From the NCBI GenBank assembly GCA_001599915.1, contig BCIG01000026.1:372001-436000 (forward strand): 64,000 nucleotides of DNA, in the 5' to 3' direction. How positions within the stretch are numbered: the stretch's first letter is position 1; the number at the start of each line of letters is the position of its first letter. Made by a program: the position numbers and the translations under genes. Source of the stretch: Symbiotaphrina buchneri (Eukaryota > Ascomycota > Symbiotaphrinales > Symbiotaphrinaceae). The notes under the pieces are model-generated. The model ran no database searches. It saw nothing but the letters and a program-made list of their open reading frames with translations, and was not told the DNA's origin. This document shows positions 36,401 through 48,222 of the stretch, in pieces.

Positions 36401-38135
36401 TTCGACGTGGTGGACAAGGATGGCTAGCTGTCGCGATGAGTCACTCCTCACCGCCAAAGCATAGATCCCGGATGACGCCAACTTCACCTCTCACAACCCC
36501 ACATCGGCCTCAGGAAGCTCCTCTTTTAGGCAGCAATCTCGTCTTTCTCTTTGCTTTTGCGCCTGTGTTTCAACATATCGTCTCATCTTCTTTTTGCCTC
36601 GTGTCCCCGCGTACTGGCCAATGCCGAACATCCATACTCCTGCAAGCGGGAACCCGTTGTACAGCCCATGTGCTGCACGAAGAACGACCGACCTGCGGCT
36701 AGGATGCCTTTAGCCGATACCCAACTTGAGGATGACGTTCCACGGTGGCTCATCTGACGACGCGCATTGTGCTGTTTCGGATAATCGCATACCAGGTCAA
36801 TCAGCTGGTCTCCGGTTAACACCGGCCCTTTAGTCTCTTTCCCGCAGGATCAAGGACATTTGCCGGGTGAAGTCATCAACTTTTTTGAGTCGCAGGAGGC
36901 GATGGTTCCTGCTTACGCCCACAGATGTGACCTCAGGCCGGCAGTCCCACGCCGAGGACTGGTGAAATGGCGGGGACTATCAGGACGGGCGTCGGCCTCT
37001 CGCCCGGCGTCGTTCTGCCTGGGTATCACTGAATATCTCACGACCTGTCAGTTCTCTCCGTGTGGATGGCCTGCAAACCCCTTGGGAGGCCCGTCCTCAG
37101 AACTCGATGCAGCATCAACTTTCGAGACCTATTCCGTGGCTGGCGGCACACCGACTAGGTCTCTCCGTCTTGAACATCTGACGATGTGCCAATAGCACTT
37201 TCAACCTATGGACCGCTCGAAACTGTAGGTTCCGATTGCAATGATATGCCTATGTCCGAGCATGTACAGATGCTAGTTGTTTCATCTTCACTTCCTCAAG
37301 GTGCTTCGGGCTGCTTCCTCTCGCAGTTGACATAACGTTGGTCTCTAAGGCGAGGATGGGCATGCTTGACTCAATATTAACATGGCAGTGCCTGACCCTA
37401 GCCCGCTCTACAAGTCTCTTATGTCAATACCGAACAGGCTCTGGTGAAGACGATGACAAGTGACTGGCGTGATCGATCATTCATACTTTACTGACAGTAG
37501 AACTGTTCACCATAGTGTGCCTTCTTCTGGCCCCGTCCGTGGCACAGCTGCACTATATGTTGTGAGATCAGATGTTGCTGCATCGCAATCTACCACTTCT
37601 TTTGCTACATTGGAGACTAACCCGGAGTAAATGACTAACCTGAGCAGATGTCTATATGGGTGATGGTTGTCCATCCCAGCTCTCCAGGATTGGCATTTCA
37701 CCGCCATGGTGCAATTCCACGATCAGAATGCGAAGAAGCTGATAGCCATAGCCCTGGTGAGCGCTGGAGAGCCTACAGTTATGCTGTTGCCCTTACGCTG
37801 TCGAGTTCAAGAATCTATGAGCGTACTCAATACCTTGAGGAACGTGGCCTCACAGCCATGTCTGTGGACGCTCCACAGGTTGCCAGACTGAGTGTCTTGT
37901 TCAACAATGCATCATCTGCAAAATGATACGAAATCGCGGTGTTAACAAATGAGACGAGGTTTCACGATACATGCGATGTTGTGAACTTTGCTATGATTGA
38001 GACCGACTATGCTAAAGTACACTTTTAACGCCGAGAATGCTATCTGTATGGGGTGCCGGGGCAGCCTTCAAACTATCTCTTTCTACCTCGCATGTGTTAT
38101 CTGCAGCTCGTTTCATCGAGAGCTCCTAAGCATAC
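33475..38135. other. 4.7-kb gene-poor interval
   Basis: The longest stretch without a gene I can support. Open frames up to 165 residues (35811-36308) exist, but none shows a known domain, consistent composition or splice partners, and no transposase, reverse transcriptase or terminal repeats were recognised. Base composition is not strongly AT-biased, so there is no obvious sign of heavy RIP. The left end (33820-34220) is dense in aggta/tacct words and includes the 13-base taccttgggtacc (33833-33845) and one tacgaagta (33986-33994). It may hold degraded genes, non-coding RNA, or simply be a large spacer. Confidence 0.5.
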
Positions 38136-39748
38136 TCAGTAGACACCAGGGAGGATCCTCCACCTAACGGTACGGGTATACCGCTCCCAATCAGCGCCAT
38201 ACTTCCTCTTGCACTTCTCCTCATCCCTCAATTCGCGGTGAATAAGCAAGATGGCGAAATAGACCACATAGAAGTACGTGAACAGCATCCCCCACCCTCT
38301 CGCTTCTCCCTGCACCACCCTACCCGTGACGGGCTCGCCCGCGGAGAGCCCGCCGTTCGCCAGACCGCGACCTGTGTTCTCATGCTGGATCAGGTACCCG
38401 GCGATGCCGGTGGGCAGGCACCAGGTCCAGCCCATGATCCAGTCGCCGAGGTAGTTGATATGGCGCGCCGTGCCCCACCAGCCGGAGATGAGCAGCTTCG
38501 AGCCGGACTTGGTCTCCATGTACTTCAAGTCTTTGACGCGCGGGTCGTTGGGGTTGGTCCGGAACCGGTTCTTCTCGTTGTTGGCGCCGCGGAAGATGTA
38601 GAAGCCGAGACCTTGGACCGCGAGCACGCCGAGTGTGGCCCACAGCCCGAGTTGCACGGGGTGGACTGCGAGGTACCGAGTCTGCAAGGAGTAGATGAAG
38701 GGGACCCAAGCAAGATCGCCAAATGCAAGCATGAAACCAAATCCGTCGGTGGTGACGTCCATGGTGGTTAGGATGGCGGGTTCGTTCCATAGTGCGTCCA
38801 AGACATAAAAGCCCTGGAAGAGCGTGATGAGGACGATGCTGTCGGTGACATATCCGTAGAGTGAATATTGGTGAGCCACGAAGGCGAGATTCAGGATCAG
38901 CCAACCCAAAAGACCAGGTCTCAGCTCGCAGAAAACCTTGATGTCCAGATCATGGTTGAGGATAGGGATATGGACGCGAGGGTTCAGTTCCCGACCAATG
39001 AACCAATCGTGGATCATGTTCCCGGAATGGCTGCCCGCGGCGAGCTCGCGGTATTGCAGGTTGCCGGGCTTGACGTCAAATGAGCGGATGTAAACCCAGG
39101 TTGCTAGAGTGTAGGAGATGAGGATGTTGGCTGTCAGGATTGGGGTATAGTTCTCCCAGATGAACGACCACAGCGGGAAAGAGGGGCCTTGAAGGAGCGT
39201 TCCAACGAAAGGAATTGAGAGGATGACCATCGCAGACCAGAAAGCTGATCACGGTTAGTGTATTGATTCCATTGCTTTTCGTTAACTGATCCGTCGTACC
39301 ATTGAACTTGTACTTGAGTCTACCGCCATTGCGGAGTTCCACACCTTCCAACCTTTGACCGGGCAAGATCACCTCTAGGAGCAAGCTGAAGAGGTAATAA
39401 CCCAACACGTAGGCCAGAACCTTGAAGCTGAACAAGCCCAAAATCCCATTCGCCGGCCAGCCAATGTCTTGTTTCAGCTTCGCCCAGGTGACTGTTGAGG
39501 GATGTAGCACCGATGGCACCGGACAGCCAGTTCTGTCATTGCAGAGGAGGGCGGCAACATAGCATGCTATGGGAAGTCCAACCGTAATGGACACAGCACC
39601 AAGACTGGCGTTGTTGGTTAGCTAAAAGACTGCGCAAGATCTTAAGGCATCTAGCAGCTCAGGGAAGGGTAGTCTTGATGACTTACGGGCCACCAAACTC
39701 ATAGCCGTGCGCCTGCGAGGCCGGTACACTTGCCTTCCGCTTCGACAT
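38136..39748 (-). CDS. ERG24: Delta(14)-sterol reductase
   Basis: Reduces the C14-C15 double bond formed by Cyp51 in ergosterol synthesis, using NADPH, in the ER membrane; target of morpholine fungicides. Exons 39748-39687, 39604-39300 and 39244-38136 give 491 residues, the usual fungal length. The protein starts MSKRKASVPASQAHGYEFGG and contains several hydrophobic segments. Family signatures: NPRVHIPILNHDLDIKVFCE, GFYVLDALWNEPAILTTMDV, KLLISGWWGTARHINYLGDW, and the end HRELRDEEKCKRKYGADWER followed by RWRILPGVY. The intron phases fit exactly (2 then 1). It is divergent from MRL1 with a 354-base shared promoter. Confidence 0.95.
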
Positions 39749-40102
39749 GTTCGGCGTGCGAAGATAGAAGCAGTTGGTTGACGCGCGGAGAAGGGAGGAC
39801 CTGACGGTTTTATATCATCCACACGGCATTGTTGTGTCCGTCGTACTTCGTACTCCTAGTTTGGGGTCAGGGAGCTTTGACGATGGGGCGGTGAAACGTA
39901 GTTCCGTGTTACTGGGAGGCTTAAACCGCGTCGGGATAGCAAAAGGTGTCCACTAACTTCATCCAATCGGGCGCCATCTTATTTCCCAACCATAGGCTCC
40001 AGCTTTGGCTTTATTTCCCTTTCCTCACAAACGTCCAATTGCGCATACCGTCTGCGCTTCACACTCGTTTGCGAACAGAGTAGTCTCCGAAGCCTTGCGA
40101 CC
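39749..40102. promoter_or_regulatory. Shared divergent promoter, ERG24 and MRL1
   Basis: 354 bases between oppositely directed start codons. Contains a CCAAT box (39963-39967) 136 bases before the MRL1 start, a ttttatatcat TATA-like word near 39810, and one copy of the recurring tacttcgta motif (39844-39852). Sterol-dependent regulation is expected for ERG24 but no clear sterol response element was recognised by eye. Confidence 0.5.
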
Positions 40103-41431
40103 ATGCTTCTTGACTGGCGCCTTGCCGTCTTCTCCGTCGCGCTCCTGAGCGTCAACCCCACCATCGCCGCCGACGACAAACCTGCCGCCAAACCCTGTAC
40201 CGTACACTCACCGAATACAGGCAATTACTTTGACCTCAATACCATCGCGCTCAGTCCGCCGAAGAATCCCAAGAAGCTGCAGAAGGGCGAGCGGGCGGAT
40301 AGCTGGCAGGCCAGAGGACATGATTACCCAACCAACTTTACACTGAATATATGTGCACCGGTGGTGGAAGAGCTTGAAGATGTGGTTGGGGTGGATCGGA
40401 AGAGATGGGCCAATGTCAGCGCATTTTATGAGCTGAAGGGGAAGACTTATTCATTAGGGTACGTTAATCCATGGGGTTGGGAAGCAAGAAACCAATATCA
40501 GGATCGGTGATCGGAGGACTAGAGGATGTCCGATCAGATGGAGGTGTGAATATTCTAGTTGCGGTGCTGACCACATCTATTTGTACAGGCAAACGTCGAC
40601 GGAGCCCATCTTCCGGGGCCGCAAATTGGTACTCAACTATACCAATGGCTCGCCTTGCGACACAACCGGGACGCTGTCCCACTCAGTTGACACTGTTAAT
40701 CTTCCCGCGATGGCCGAGCGAAAGTCTACGGACGACGACGATGATGATGATGACGAACCGAAGAAAGGAGGCAACAAGCAAGCCGCAGTGAGAAGGAAGT
40801 CCACACTGATCTCCTTCCTTTGCGAAAGCGACCCGTTAGCAGCCCAAGCTGCCGTGTCGTTTGTAGGCGCTAGCCCCGATGAATGCGCCTACTTCTTCGA
40901 GGTCCGGTCTCCGGCTGCCTGTGCAGTCGCAGATGCTACGCAGCAAGCGCTTGGACCGGGCGCTGTGTTCGGTGTGATGTACGTCTCGAACCCAAGAGAC
41001 ACTGAAGTAGATGCAGAGACTGACTGACCGCTCGTTATAGTGCTTTGATCGCTGTCCTCGTGTATCTGGTCGGCGGTTGTGTCTATCAACGTACCGTCAT
41101 GCATCAGCGCGGCTGGCGCCAGCTTCCCAATGCCCAGGTGTGGGCTAGCATTGGAAGCTTCTTCAAGGTATGCTGCCGCCCTTTTCTTGCCTCCTATTTC
41201 TACCCCTTTAGCCCCCTACGCTCCTTTTTCCCTGAACGTAAAGAGGAAGACTAACCGATACCCCATCCATAGGACATCTTCATCATCCTCACCTCTTCCT
41301 GCGCACGCCTCCTACCTAGCCGCCGAGGCTACAACCGCGTCAACCACGTTGGCCGGGGCCGCGCTGGCAGCAATCCCTCGGAGGACGAGAACCGCCTCAT
41401 CGATCAGTTGGATGAGGAGTGGGATGACTAG
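40103..41431 (+). CDS. MRL1: MRL1-like mannose-6-phosphate-receptor-homology sorting receptor
   Basis: Type I membrane protein expected to cycle between Golgi and endosomes in vacuolar protein sorting (yeast Mrl1, related to animal M6P receptors). Exons 40103-40458, 40589-40978, 41041-41167 and 41273-41431 give 343 residues. A signal peptide covers about residues 1-22 (LAVFSVALLSVNPTIAA). The lumenal domain has PCTVHSPNTGNYFDLNTIAL, DYPTNFTLNICAPVVEEL, GRKLVLNYTNGSPC and ECAYFFEVRSPAACAV, with the paired cysteines of the MRH fold. One membrane span follows near 249-268 (ALIAVLVYLVGGCVYQ). The cytosolic tail is basic then acidic, ending in an LIDQLDEEWDD acidic motif. The lumenal domain is interrupted by eight consecutive Asp (40731-40754). 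Confidence 0.88.
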
Positions 41432-42142
41432 GGACTCCCCTTCCGATGTGGAAAGACCGGAGGGGGCGTATTCTTGCCTAATCCTTCCTGATGTCCGCCT
41501 GTTACTTTTTCTGAATCAATCCTTTTTGGTCATTGGAACGGCGTTGTATAGGTTTCAAATCGAGATGTGGCGTTTTTAAGTTATTGAAATCCTCCAGGCA
41601 CGGAAAGATTGGACTACTACTGCTGAAAAAATTGGGCTTGATGCGTGCATGTACGGCTCGTGGGGTTGGCGTTCTGCTCTGTGTGCTCATGATAAATGTA
41701 CGGGAGTTTAGATATTCCAATATATCGACAAATTAATTAGAAGTCACGGCAGCCCTCTGAGCAAGTGAGACACAGTTGTCTTCCATGGCAATCAGTTTTC
41801 TGAATTAGCTATCTCAGCTATGTGCAAGCTTCAGTATGAACAGCATCATCCAGCATGGCTAGCTATCCAGCAGGCAGATTTTATTCCGTTACAAGCGGGC
41901 GCTCTCCGCCCATCGCCTTATCCTCATCTTAAGGCCACAAAGCAACAAGAGCGAACAGGGCGAAGAGCAACTGACAGCTCTCACAAGCCCATCGAATCAA
42001 ACATTTCATTAACCTTCCCTTTTTCCGTTTTGTGGAAGCGTATGTGCAAGGTGTAGTTGTGTAGAAGTAGTAAGCACATCTCATTAGTCATTACGATTTG
42101 CGTCTTCTGAGTCCGGCAGGTATTATGTTTTGTGCCATTTCC
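41432..42142. other. Spacer between convergent genes
   Basis: Between the MRL1 and beta-glucosidase 3' ends. No gene seen; contains AT-rich words typical of transcript ends around 41540-41750. Confidence 0.6.
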
Positions 42143-44981
42143 TCAAGTGACGGTCGGTAAGGTGATGCTCAGAGGCAGGTTCCTCGATGACGCACCCACA
42201 TACACCGTCTTGGTGTAGTTGGAAATGTACCAGTTCTGGCTGGCCGTATCCCAATTGCTAAGATCACGGCGGGTCAGATCCGCGGTAAAAGTGGCTGAAC
42301 CACCAGGTTGGATGGACAGTCTCTCGAAGCCGCGTAAGGCGACAACTGGGTCATCCGGTCCGCCAAGGGAGATGTAAAGCTGGGCCACCTCGGACCCGCC
42401 GACACTGCCGGTGTTGGTCACGGTGGCGGTGACAGTGAACATAACGTCGTAGAGCTGGGGGTTACCACCCGGGCCTCCACCTGCCGGTAGAACAGGCTGA
42501 GCGCTGCCATTGAGAGCATTTGCGGGAACAAAGTCGCTCGTGTTGTAATCACTGCCACCATATGAGACAGCCGGATCGGTGCTGTTGAGCCATGGGTATA
42601 TGTAAGTGTAGACCTTGGTGAAGTTTGCCGGGAAGAGGTGATCGGCCAGGTCAGTGCTAAAGTTGCCCAGGACAGGCGCATCGGAAGTCATGCCGGTGTA
42701 AGGAACATAGGTTTGAGATGCGTTCGTTTGAGTCACGGCAATGTTGGAGTACTCAAATGTGGTGTAGCTCAAACCGAAGCCAAATTCCCATATGGGTGTG
42801 ATATTGGCCCGGTCAAATGCCCGGTAGTCAATGAAGACCCCTTCATCAAAGTCAAGTTGAGGGGCTGCAACGCCGTTGTTGGGCTGGTAAAGAACATCTG
42901 TGCCATAATCCTCACGGGAAGATCCCCATGTGAAAGGTGTCTTGGCAGATGGGTTAACTCGTCCGTAGAGGACATCGGCGATCGAGTTGCCGGATTGTTC
43001 ACCCGGAAGGCCTGCCCATAGAATTGCGGCGACGTTCGGGTTATTGACAAAGGAATCGACGAGAACAGGACCAACAGTGTTCATGACAACGATGGTGTTG
43101 TTACATTGCGCGGTGACATTCTTGATCAGCCCGTCTCCTCCCTGCCACAAGGTCAGATTGTTGCGATCGCCTTCATTTCCATCCACGGCAATGTATTCTT
43201 CGCCGGCGTCCGCAGTCACGAAGACGATCGAGACATTAGCTTGCCTGGCCAGAGGCGAGATTTGACTCTCTGCATAGTTATCCAGAACGAACTGCACCAT
43301 ACCATTTCCGGGACTCGACAGGACTTCGTTTTGGATGGCCCAAAGAGGTGTAACGAGGTAAGGAAAGTTCGCTGTACCGCTACCCCAGCCCATAGCAAGC
43401 GTGCCATTGTCACAACCGCGATCAGAGCATCCATTGGGACCATAAGGAGCATCCCCAGCGGACCCGAAAACGGCGGTCAGTCCGTAAGGAGTCAGTGGCA
43501 ACGTATTATTGACATTCTTCAGAAGAACAGTGCTTGCAGAACCAATTTCTCGAATCAAAGAGCTATGTTCTCCTTGAACATTCACATGGTCGTTGATTTG
43601 TGTCCATCCCTTTTCAGCGTAGAAGTGTTCGTAGCCGAAAGTGTCCAAGGTCCATGCATCAAAGTTGATGGGAACGGAAGCCTTATCCCGGCCGACAAAG
43701 TAGTATGCTGCCATGATACGTGTAGCCATGTCATCAATGCGCCACTCAGGAACGGTTCCATTGAGCACGGCCAGTGTAAGGTTCGCACCCCAGAAAGACC
43801 TGCCAGTATTGAAAGCGGTATCACCAGGCATTGTCATGTCAAGCCCAGCTAATGCTGACGAGACACCTGAGAACTGCGCAGTCCAGTCACTCATGATGAA
43901 ACCTTGGAAGCCAAGCTCGCCTTTGAGAAGGTAATTCATCGTCCAGGCGTTAGCAGATGCCAGGCTGTTGTTCACCATATTGTAGGAACACATGAAGGAG
44001 CCAGCGCCAGCCCGAACGGCATCCGCAAAGGGCCTGTGTATAGCGTAAGCATTCTGAAGAAAGCCGACAGATTATTGGAGTCTCACCAAAGGTATAACTC
44101 ATGCATAGTCTTGTCATCAATATTCGAACTAGCTGGATCGGTGATATCATAGCCATAGCCGTGGGCCTCGGATACCTGACGGAAGTGCTCCTGTTCGTAG
44201 CCTATAAAGTGTTTGGCACAGGCCATTGTACCTGCATTTTGAATGCCCTGGATAGTCTGGTACATTCCAATACCGGTCAGGACAGGGTCGGGACTGAACC
44301 CTTCCCAGTTACGTCCGCCTTCTGGAACACGTCCCAGAGGCCCAGCTACTGGACCAAGCTGGACGTCGACACCTTTGCCTTGGTGTTCCTGGCCCATGGC
44401 GTACCCTCGCTGGTACATCAGGCCCCGGTCCCATGTTGCTGCAGCATTGACCCCGGCCGGAAACGCGGAATTGTAGTCGGCTGATCTTGTAAGCCATTGG
44501 CAACTGAACAGCTTACGGGCACTCACTATCACGCACACCCAGAGGTGAGTCTTGGAGACAAAGGGCGCGGAAGCCCAAACGAGGGATGGACCCGGTCTGC
44601 CCGACACACTTGTCTGCTTCCCACCTATGATCAGTCAGCGGATGCTCAGTGCGCCTCTTACAGATTGCTTGGGATTTTGACGGGTCGGAGATCAGCTCAC
44701 CCTGTACCAGTGGTCAAGTTGACCTTCTCTTCCAATGTGAGCTGTTTAACGAATGCTTGAGCCCTGGCGTAGGCGTCTTCCCATCCCCCGAGCCCTGAGA
44801 TCCATGGCGAAGGATAGTATGGAGGGGAAGTGGCGTTGAAGAGCGGGCCGCCAGCTTCAGGATAAGCTACCGTGGCATTTGAATAGGTACTATTGGGGAA
44901 CTGGCGTTCAACGAGTGGTGAGCGAATGGATGAGTAAACGCCAAAGAGCGCCGTGCTCAGCTTGGCCGCAAACGCGGCCAT
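42143..44981 (-). CDS. GH3 beta-glucosidase (secreted)
   Basis: Hydrolyses terminal beta-glucosides; plausibly extracellular, in cellulose or beta-glucan use. Exons 44981-44701, 44624-44527, 44480-44087 and 44033-42143 give 887 residues in phase. The N-domain shows [88 protein letters not shown] and [14 protein letters not shown]. The nucleophile is Asp in GFIMSDW, about residue 307. The C-domain includes [15 protein letters not shown] and the acid/base region near [13 protein letters not shown]; a fibronectin-III-like domain ends it ([18 protein letters not shown]). More than fifteen N-glycosylation sites fit secretion. The start is uncertain: an upstream exon (45040-45150) joined in phase would supply a stronger signal peptide and give 930 residues. 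Confidence 0.92.
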
Positions 44982-47900
44982 TTGGAGGAAAGTAAAGAAC
45001 TGTAGTAAGGAGATGGATTAAGAAGAATTAACGACTGACTGGTGCAGTAAAATTATTCTGTTGAAGAGGCCCAGGTGCTTGGGCATTGACGAAGGGTTTT
45101 GTCCTGGCGGCCAGCAACAGCACCGCAGCTGCCCCCAGCTCTGCCCACATTTCGATGCGCGGTATGATGCAACCGTTTTGGCTAGACCCACAATTCTCAC
45201 GGACGTGCACCGTGTACCTAACACAGCACTCGGGTAAAAATAGCTCGCTGTCAACACGCCTTATGGAATTCAAATTAATGTCAAGCTATGGATAGGAGAA
45301 TCCGCAGGGGCAAACGAGGGAGGAAAAAAAAGCACTTCATAGGGCCGGGGATGGAGCAGTCGGGTTTTATATGATTCTCCACCTACCCCATTCATGGCGC
45401 TCTTGGTTACGTTGCGTGCGGAGAAGGAACCACCGATTCTTACGAGTCCCAGTTGGGAAGTTACCTTAGGTGCAGGTGGTTTATCATTGTGTGACGCTGC
45501 TAAGCTCCGGCACCGGCAATTCAGGCTCACGAGCGGGGTGCGGAATGAAGCTTGAAAAAGGATAGTCACATGAAGTACCGAAGCATGCAGTCTGACTTCC
45601 TTTCGCTGCTTATTCGCACCAAGGAAAGCTAAGTGAGCGCGCCTGACCGGAGTCCTACAAGTGGAGGCAGCTCTACTTTGTCTTAGCCTCCAATCCGTTG
45701 GCTGGCACAGGCACGCAGATGTCAACTCAATTGAAAAGTATCCGTGAGCATGTACCTGACAGTAGTGGACGGCTCATTACTCATGGATTTTACGAGTCAT
45801 CCCCAGCGTGCAGGGAGATCAACAATGCTTTTCGGAGTTGCAAGAAGCAGGGACCGAACAACGACATCATGCGGAAAGATGGCGTTCCTGAGCCAACGCC
45901 AGTCACAGCCAGTTAAGCCGGCAAACGCGACAGGGATAGACTTCCCGTCATCCGGCCCTCCTTACCCATTCGGCACTAAAGCAGGACCCCGGGCTTTTGG
46001 AGGTGCCGTCCAAAAAGCAGATCTGCCGGTAGCCTCCAACTCAGCCCTCCATGGGCCAGATGGGTTTGCAATAATTGTTGCAATAGAGTGATAAATCAAA
46101 CATCTATCCACGCCACTAATGGACCACACTATGTCACCCTGACTTCCTGGATGGTCTACAAGTGTTATTGGGAGATAAAGAAGACTTGGCTCTGGTGACT
46201 TATGCCATTCCTTCAACAATAACGACTGCAGAGCTTCATGAAAGCCATCCATCGGCGACATACTTTGCTGCGCTTGCTTTTGTCGATTTGGCGGTGAGGG
46301 GCGGGGTGAAGCCCGATCGATGACCTAAGATCTGGACGGTGCCGGTTAAAACCATCAGCAGCTGACCTACTGAGCAACATGAATAGCCGGGCCAGCAGCG
46401 GAGCAGACAGAACGGGTGAAATGCGGGGGCACGGAAGATGCAAGCCAGAGCACAGAATGTGGACTCTGAAAGCTTTGCTGGTGCTGACGCACTGCGACCA
46501 CTAATGCCAGGCCATATCGTGATTGGAAGCTTTTCGGCTAAAATGAGCTTCTTAGCTCTGATCATGTCGTGCAATCGACGGACGAACAAATCAACTCTGG
46601 GTGTTCAAAGAACAATGCATAGGCCTCAGCTGTGCCTTGGGCCCATGGGTCAAATTGTTGGCTCTTCTTGGCTGATGATTCCAATTCTCTGATCTGATGC
46701 ATCTCAACTACGTGGCTTCGATGTAGGTACTGCATTTACATTCAACCCCGCATAATGCCACTGGACCTCGCTGGACAACCTTCCAAATCCCGCCTAGGTA
46801 GGGAGCTTGGGTGCCAAAAAGTTGGCATAACCTGGCGCTACAACGTTACACTACCTTTCACCCCGCAATCGTGCTGACGGCGTGAACTAACTATGTACCA
46901 CGGAGTAGATCTTGATAATATCGCTGATGAACCGTGTCATTGAACGAAGAACCCCCGCTCTCTGAAAGCGGCTGTTGACACCGAAAGCGCGGTGAACCAA
47001 CTGATGTGGCACTCCCTCTTCTGCATCTGAAGCCCAATCAGCTAGATACTGCGTCGAAATCATGCTATGCAGCAGGATGAGGGTAGCTTTATGGACATCA
47101 TGAGAGTCCTGATAAAATAAGCAACGCGCAATAATCGAGGGCGGAGAAGAGAAGCTAGGATCTGCAGGAGATGGCTTCTACCCAGCTTCCATGCTTAAGG
47201 TAGGCAATCAAATAATTCCACATGGGGACATCCTGGCGCTGCATGACCGGAGGTCGTTCCATAGATCTCCGGCATGGTTGCACCCTGCCAACAAGGTTCC
47301 AGATACTCCATAATGCAGACTCGTCTCAGTCTCGATCAACGGATTGGTTCACCTAGCCTATAGCTCGTGTCTCTGCAGCCGCAAAATCGAGGGTTTATCT
47401 TTGAATCTGCATGCAATGCGATAAGCTCATATCTTTTCCACGGTGTGTACGAGCATTGTGTCGAGTAGCCTTCATTCCGCTTCGGAGACTTCATCTTCCA
47501 CTAGGATTGCTCGGGTTCCTTGCGATATATGCTTACGATGGGTTTGAATGAATACCATGTCTGGCTTGTGCATAAGTAACATCTGTCAATCAGTAAAGAT
47601 CAAGGCAGTGCAGCTTGATCGCATTGAAGAGAAAGGTGGATATCGGTTTCTGAAGCTAGAAAGCTATCTGAGATTACTGCCGAGTCTGGGCGCTTGATAA
47701 CAGAGGGCTGATGCCATAGTTCAGGCTAATTTTACTAGCCGCGTGGGGGTTTCGGATGGCTCGTGCGAGAAGAAAGATGATTGTCTCGGCCCGATTCTGA
47801 ACATTTCCCGAACGACGCTTCAACCGTTCCTTCGACGGGAGCGCCTGAGTGAATGGAAGATCGGGAGCCGGCTTCGATAAACACGCGTTATAAGATGCAA

Positions 47901-48222
47901 TATCTGTCTGACAATGCAGCTCCAATTGAGCAATAAAGATAGTATACGAAGGTACGGCAACCGCACTTCATCCATGGCAAGCTAGGTATCCATCAGCCTT
48001 GTCGGGGACCGGGTGCGGAAAATCATTTGACCGATACCCCTCGGTCACCCCACGCTTTCCTGGCATGCCCCACGCGATATTCGCCCTGTGATAAAAGCTC
48101 CAGGACGCCAATATTCTGAGCTTCGCCTGCTTTCGTCTTTTCTTTCAGTTTCCTGGCTCATCCTAGGAGGTAGCAAGCATTATTCAATCACAATTGCAGC
48201 ACAGCTCCTTTGACGTTTCATA
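44982..48222. other. 3.2-kb spacer between the GH3 and galacturonate reductase-like genes
   Basis: Apart from the possible first exon of the GH3 gene, no supportable gene. Divergent neighbours mean both promoters lie here. A 72-residue frame at 45698-45916 has one CX9C pair (CREINNAFRSC) but nothing else to support it. Near 48085-48160 a tgataaaag word and CT-rich tracts (tcgtcttttctttcagtttc) look like the promoter of the reductase gene. Confidence 0.5.
45040..45150 (-). other. Possible upstream signal-peptide exon of the GH3 gene
   Basis: Reads MWAELGAAAVLLLAARTKPF, then VNAQAPGPLQQNNFTAP, a strong signal peptide with a VNA-QA-type cleavage site. A 40-nt GTCAGT...TACAG intron (45000-45039) would join it in phase to an exon beginning [14 protein letters not shown], just before the start used in the main model. 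The intron is at the lower size limit for fungi and lacks a clear branch point, so the join is an inference. Confidence 0.45.

Noticed and set aside
38238-38771. 177-residue plus-strand frame opposite ERG24
   Set aside because: Antisense shadow of the ERG24 last exon, whose membrane-protein signatures are unmistakable.
45698-45916. 72-residue frame with CREINNAFRSC, possibly a CX9C mitochondrial protein
   Set aside because: Only one CX9C pair is present, whereas the twin CX9C families need two, and nothing else supports it.
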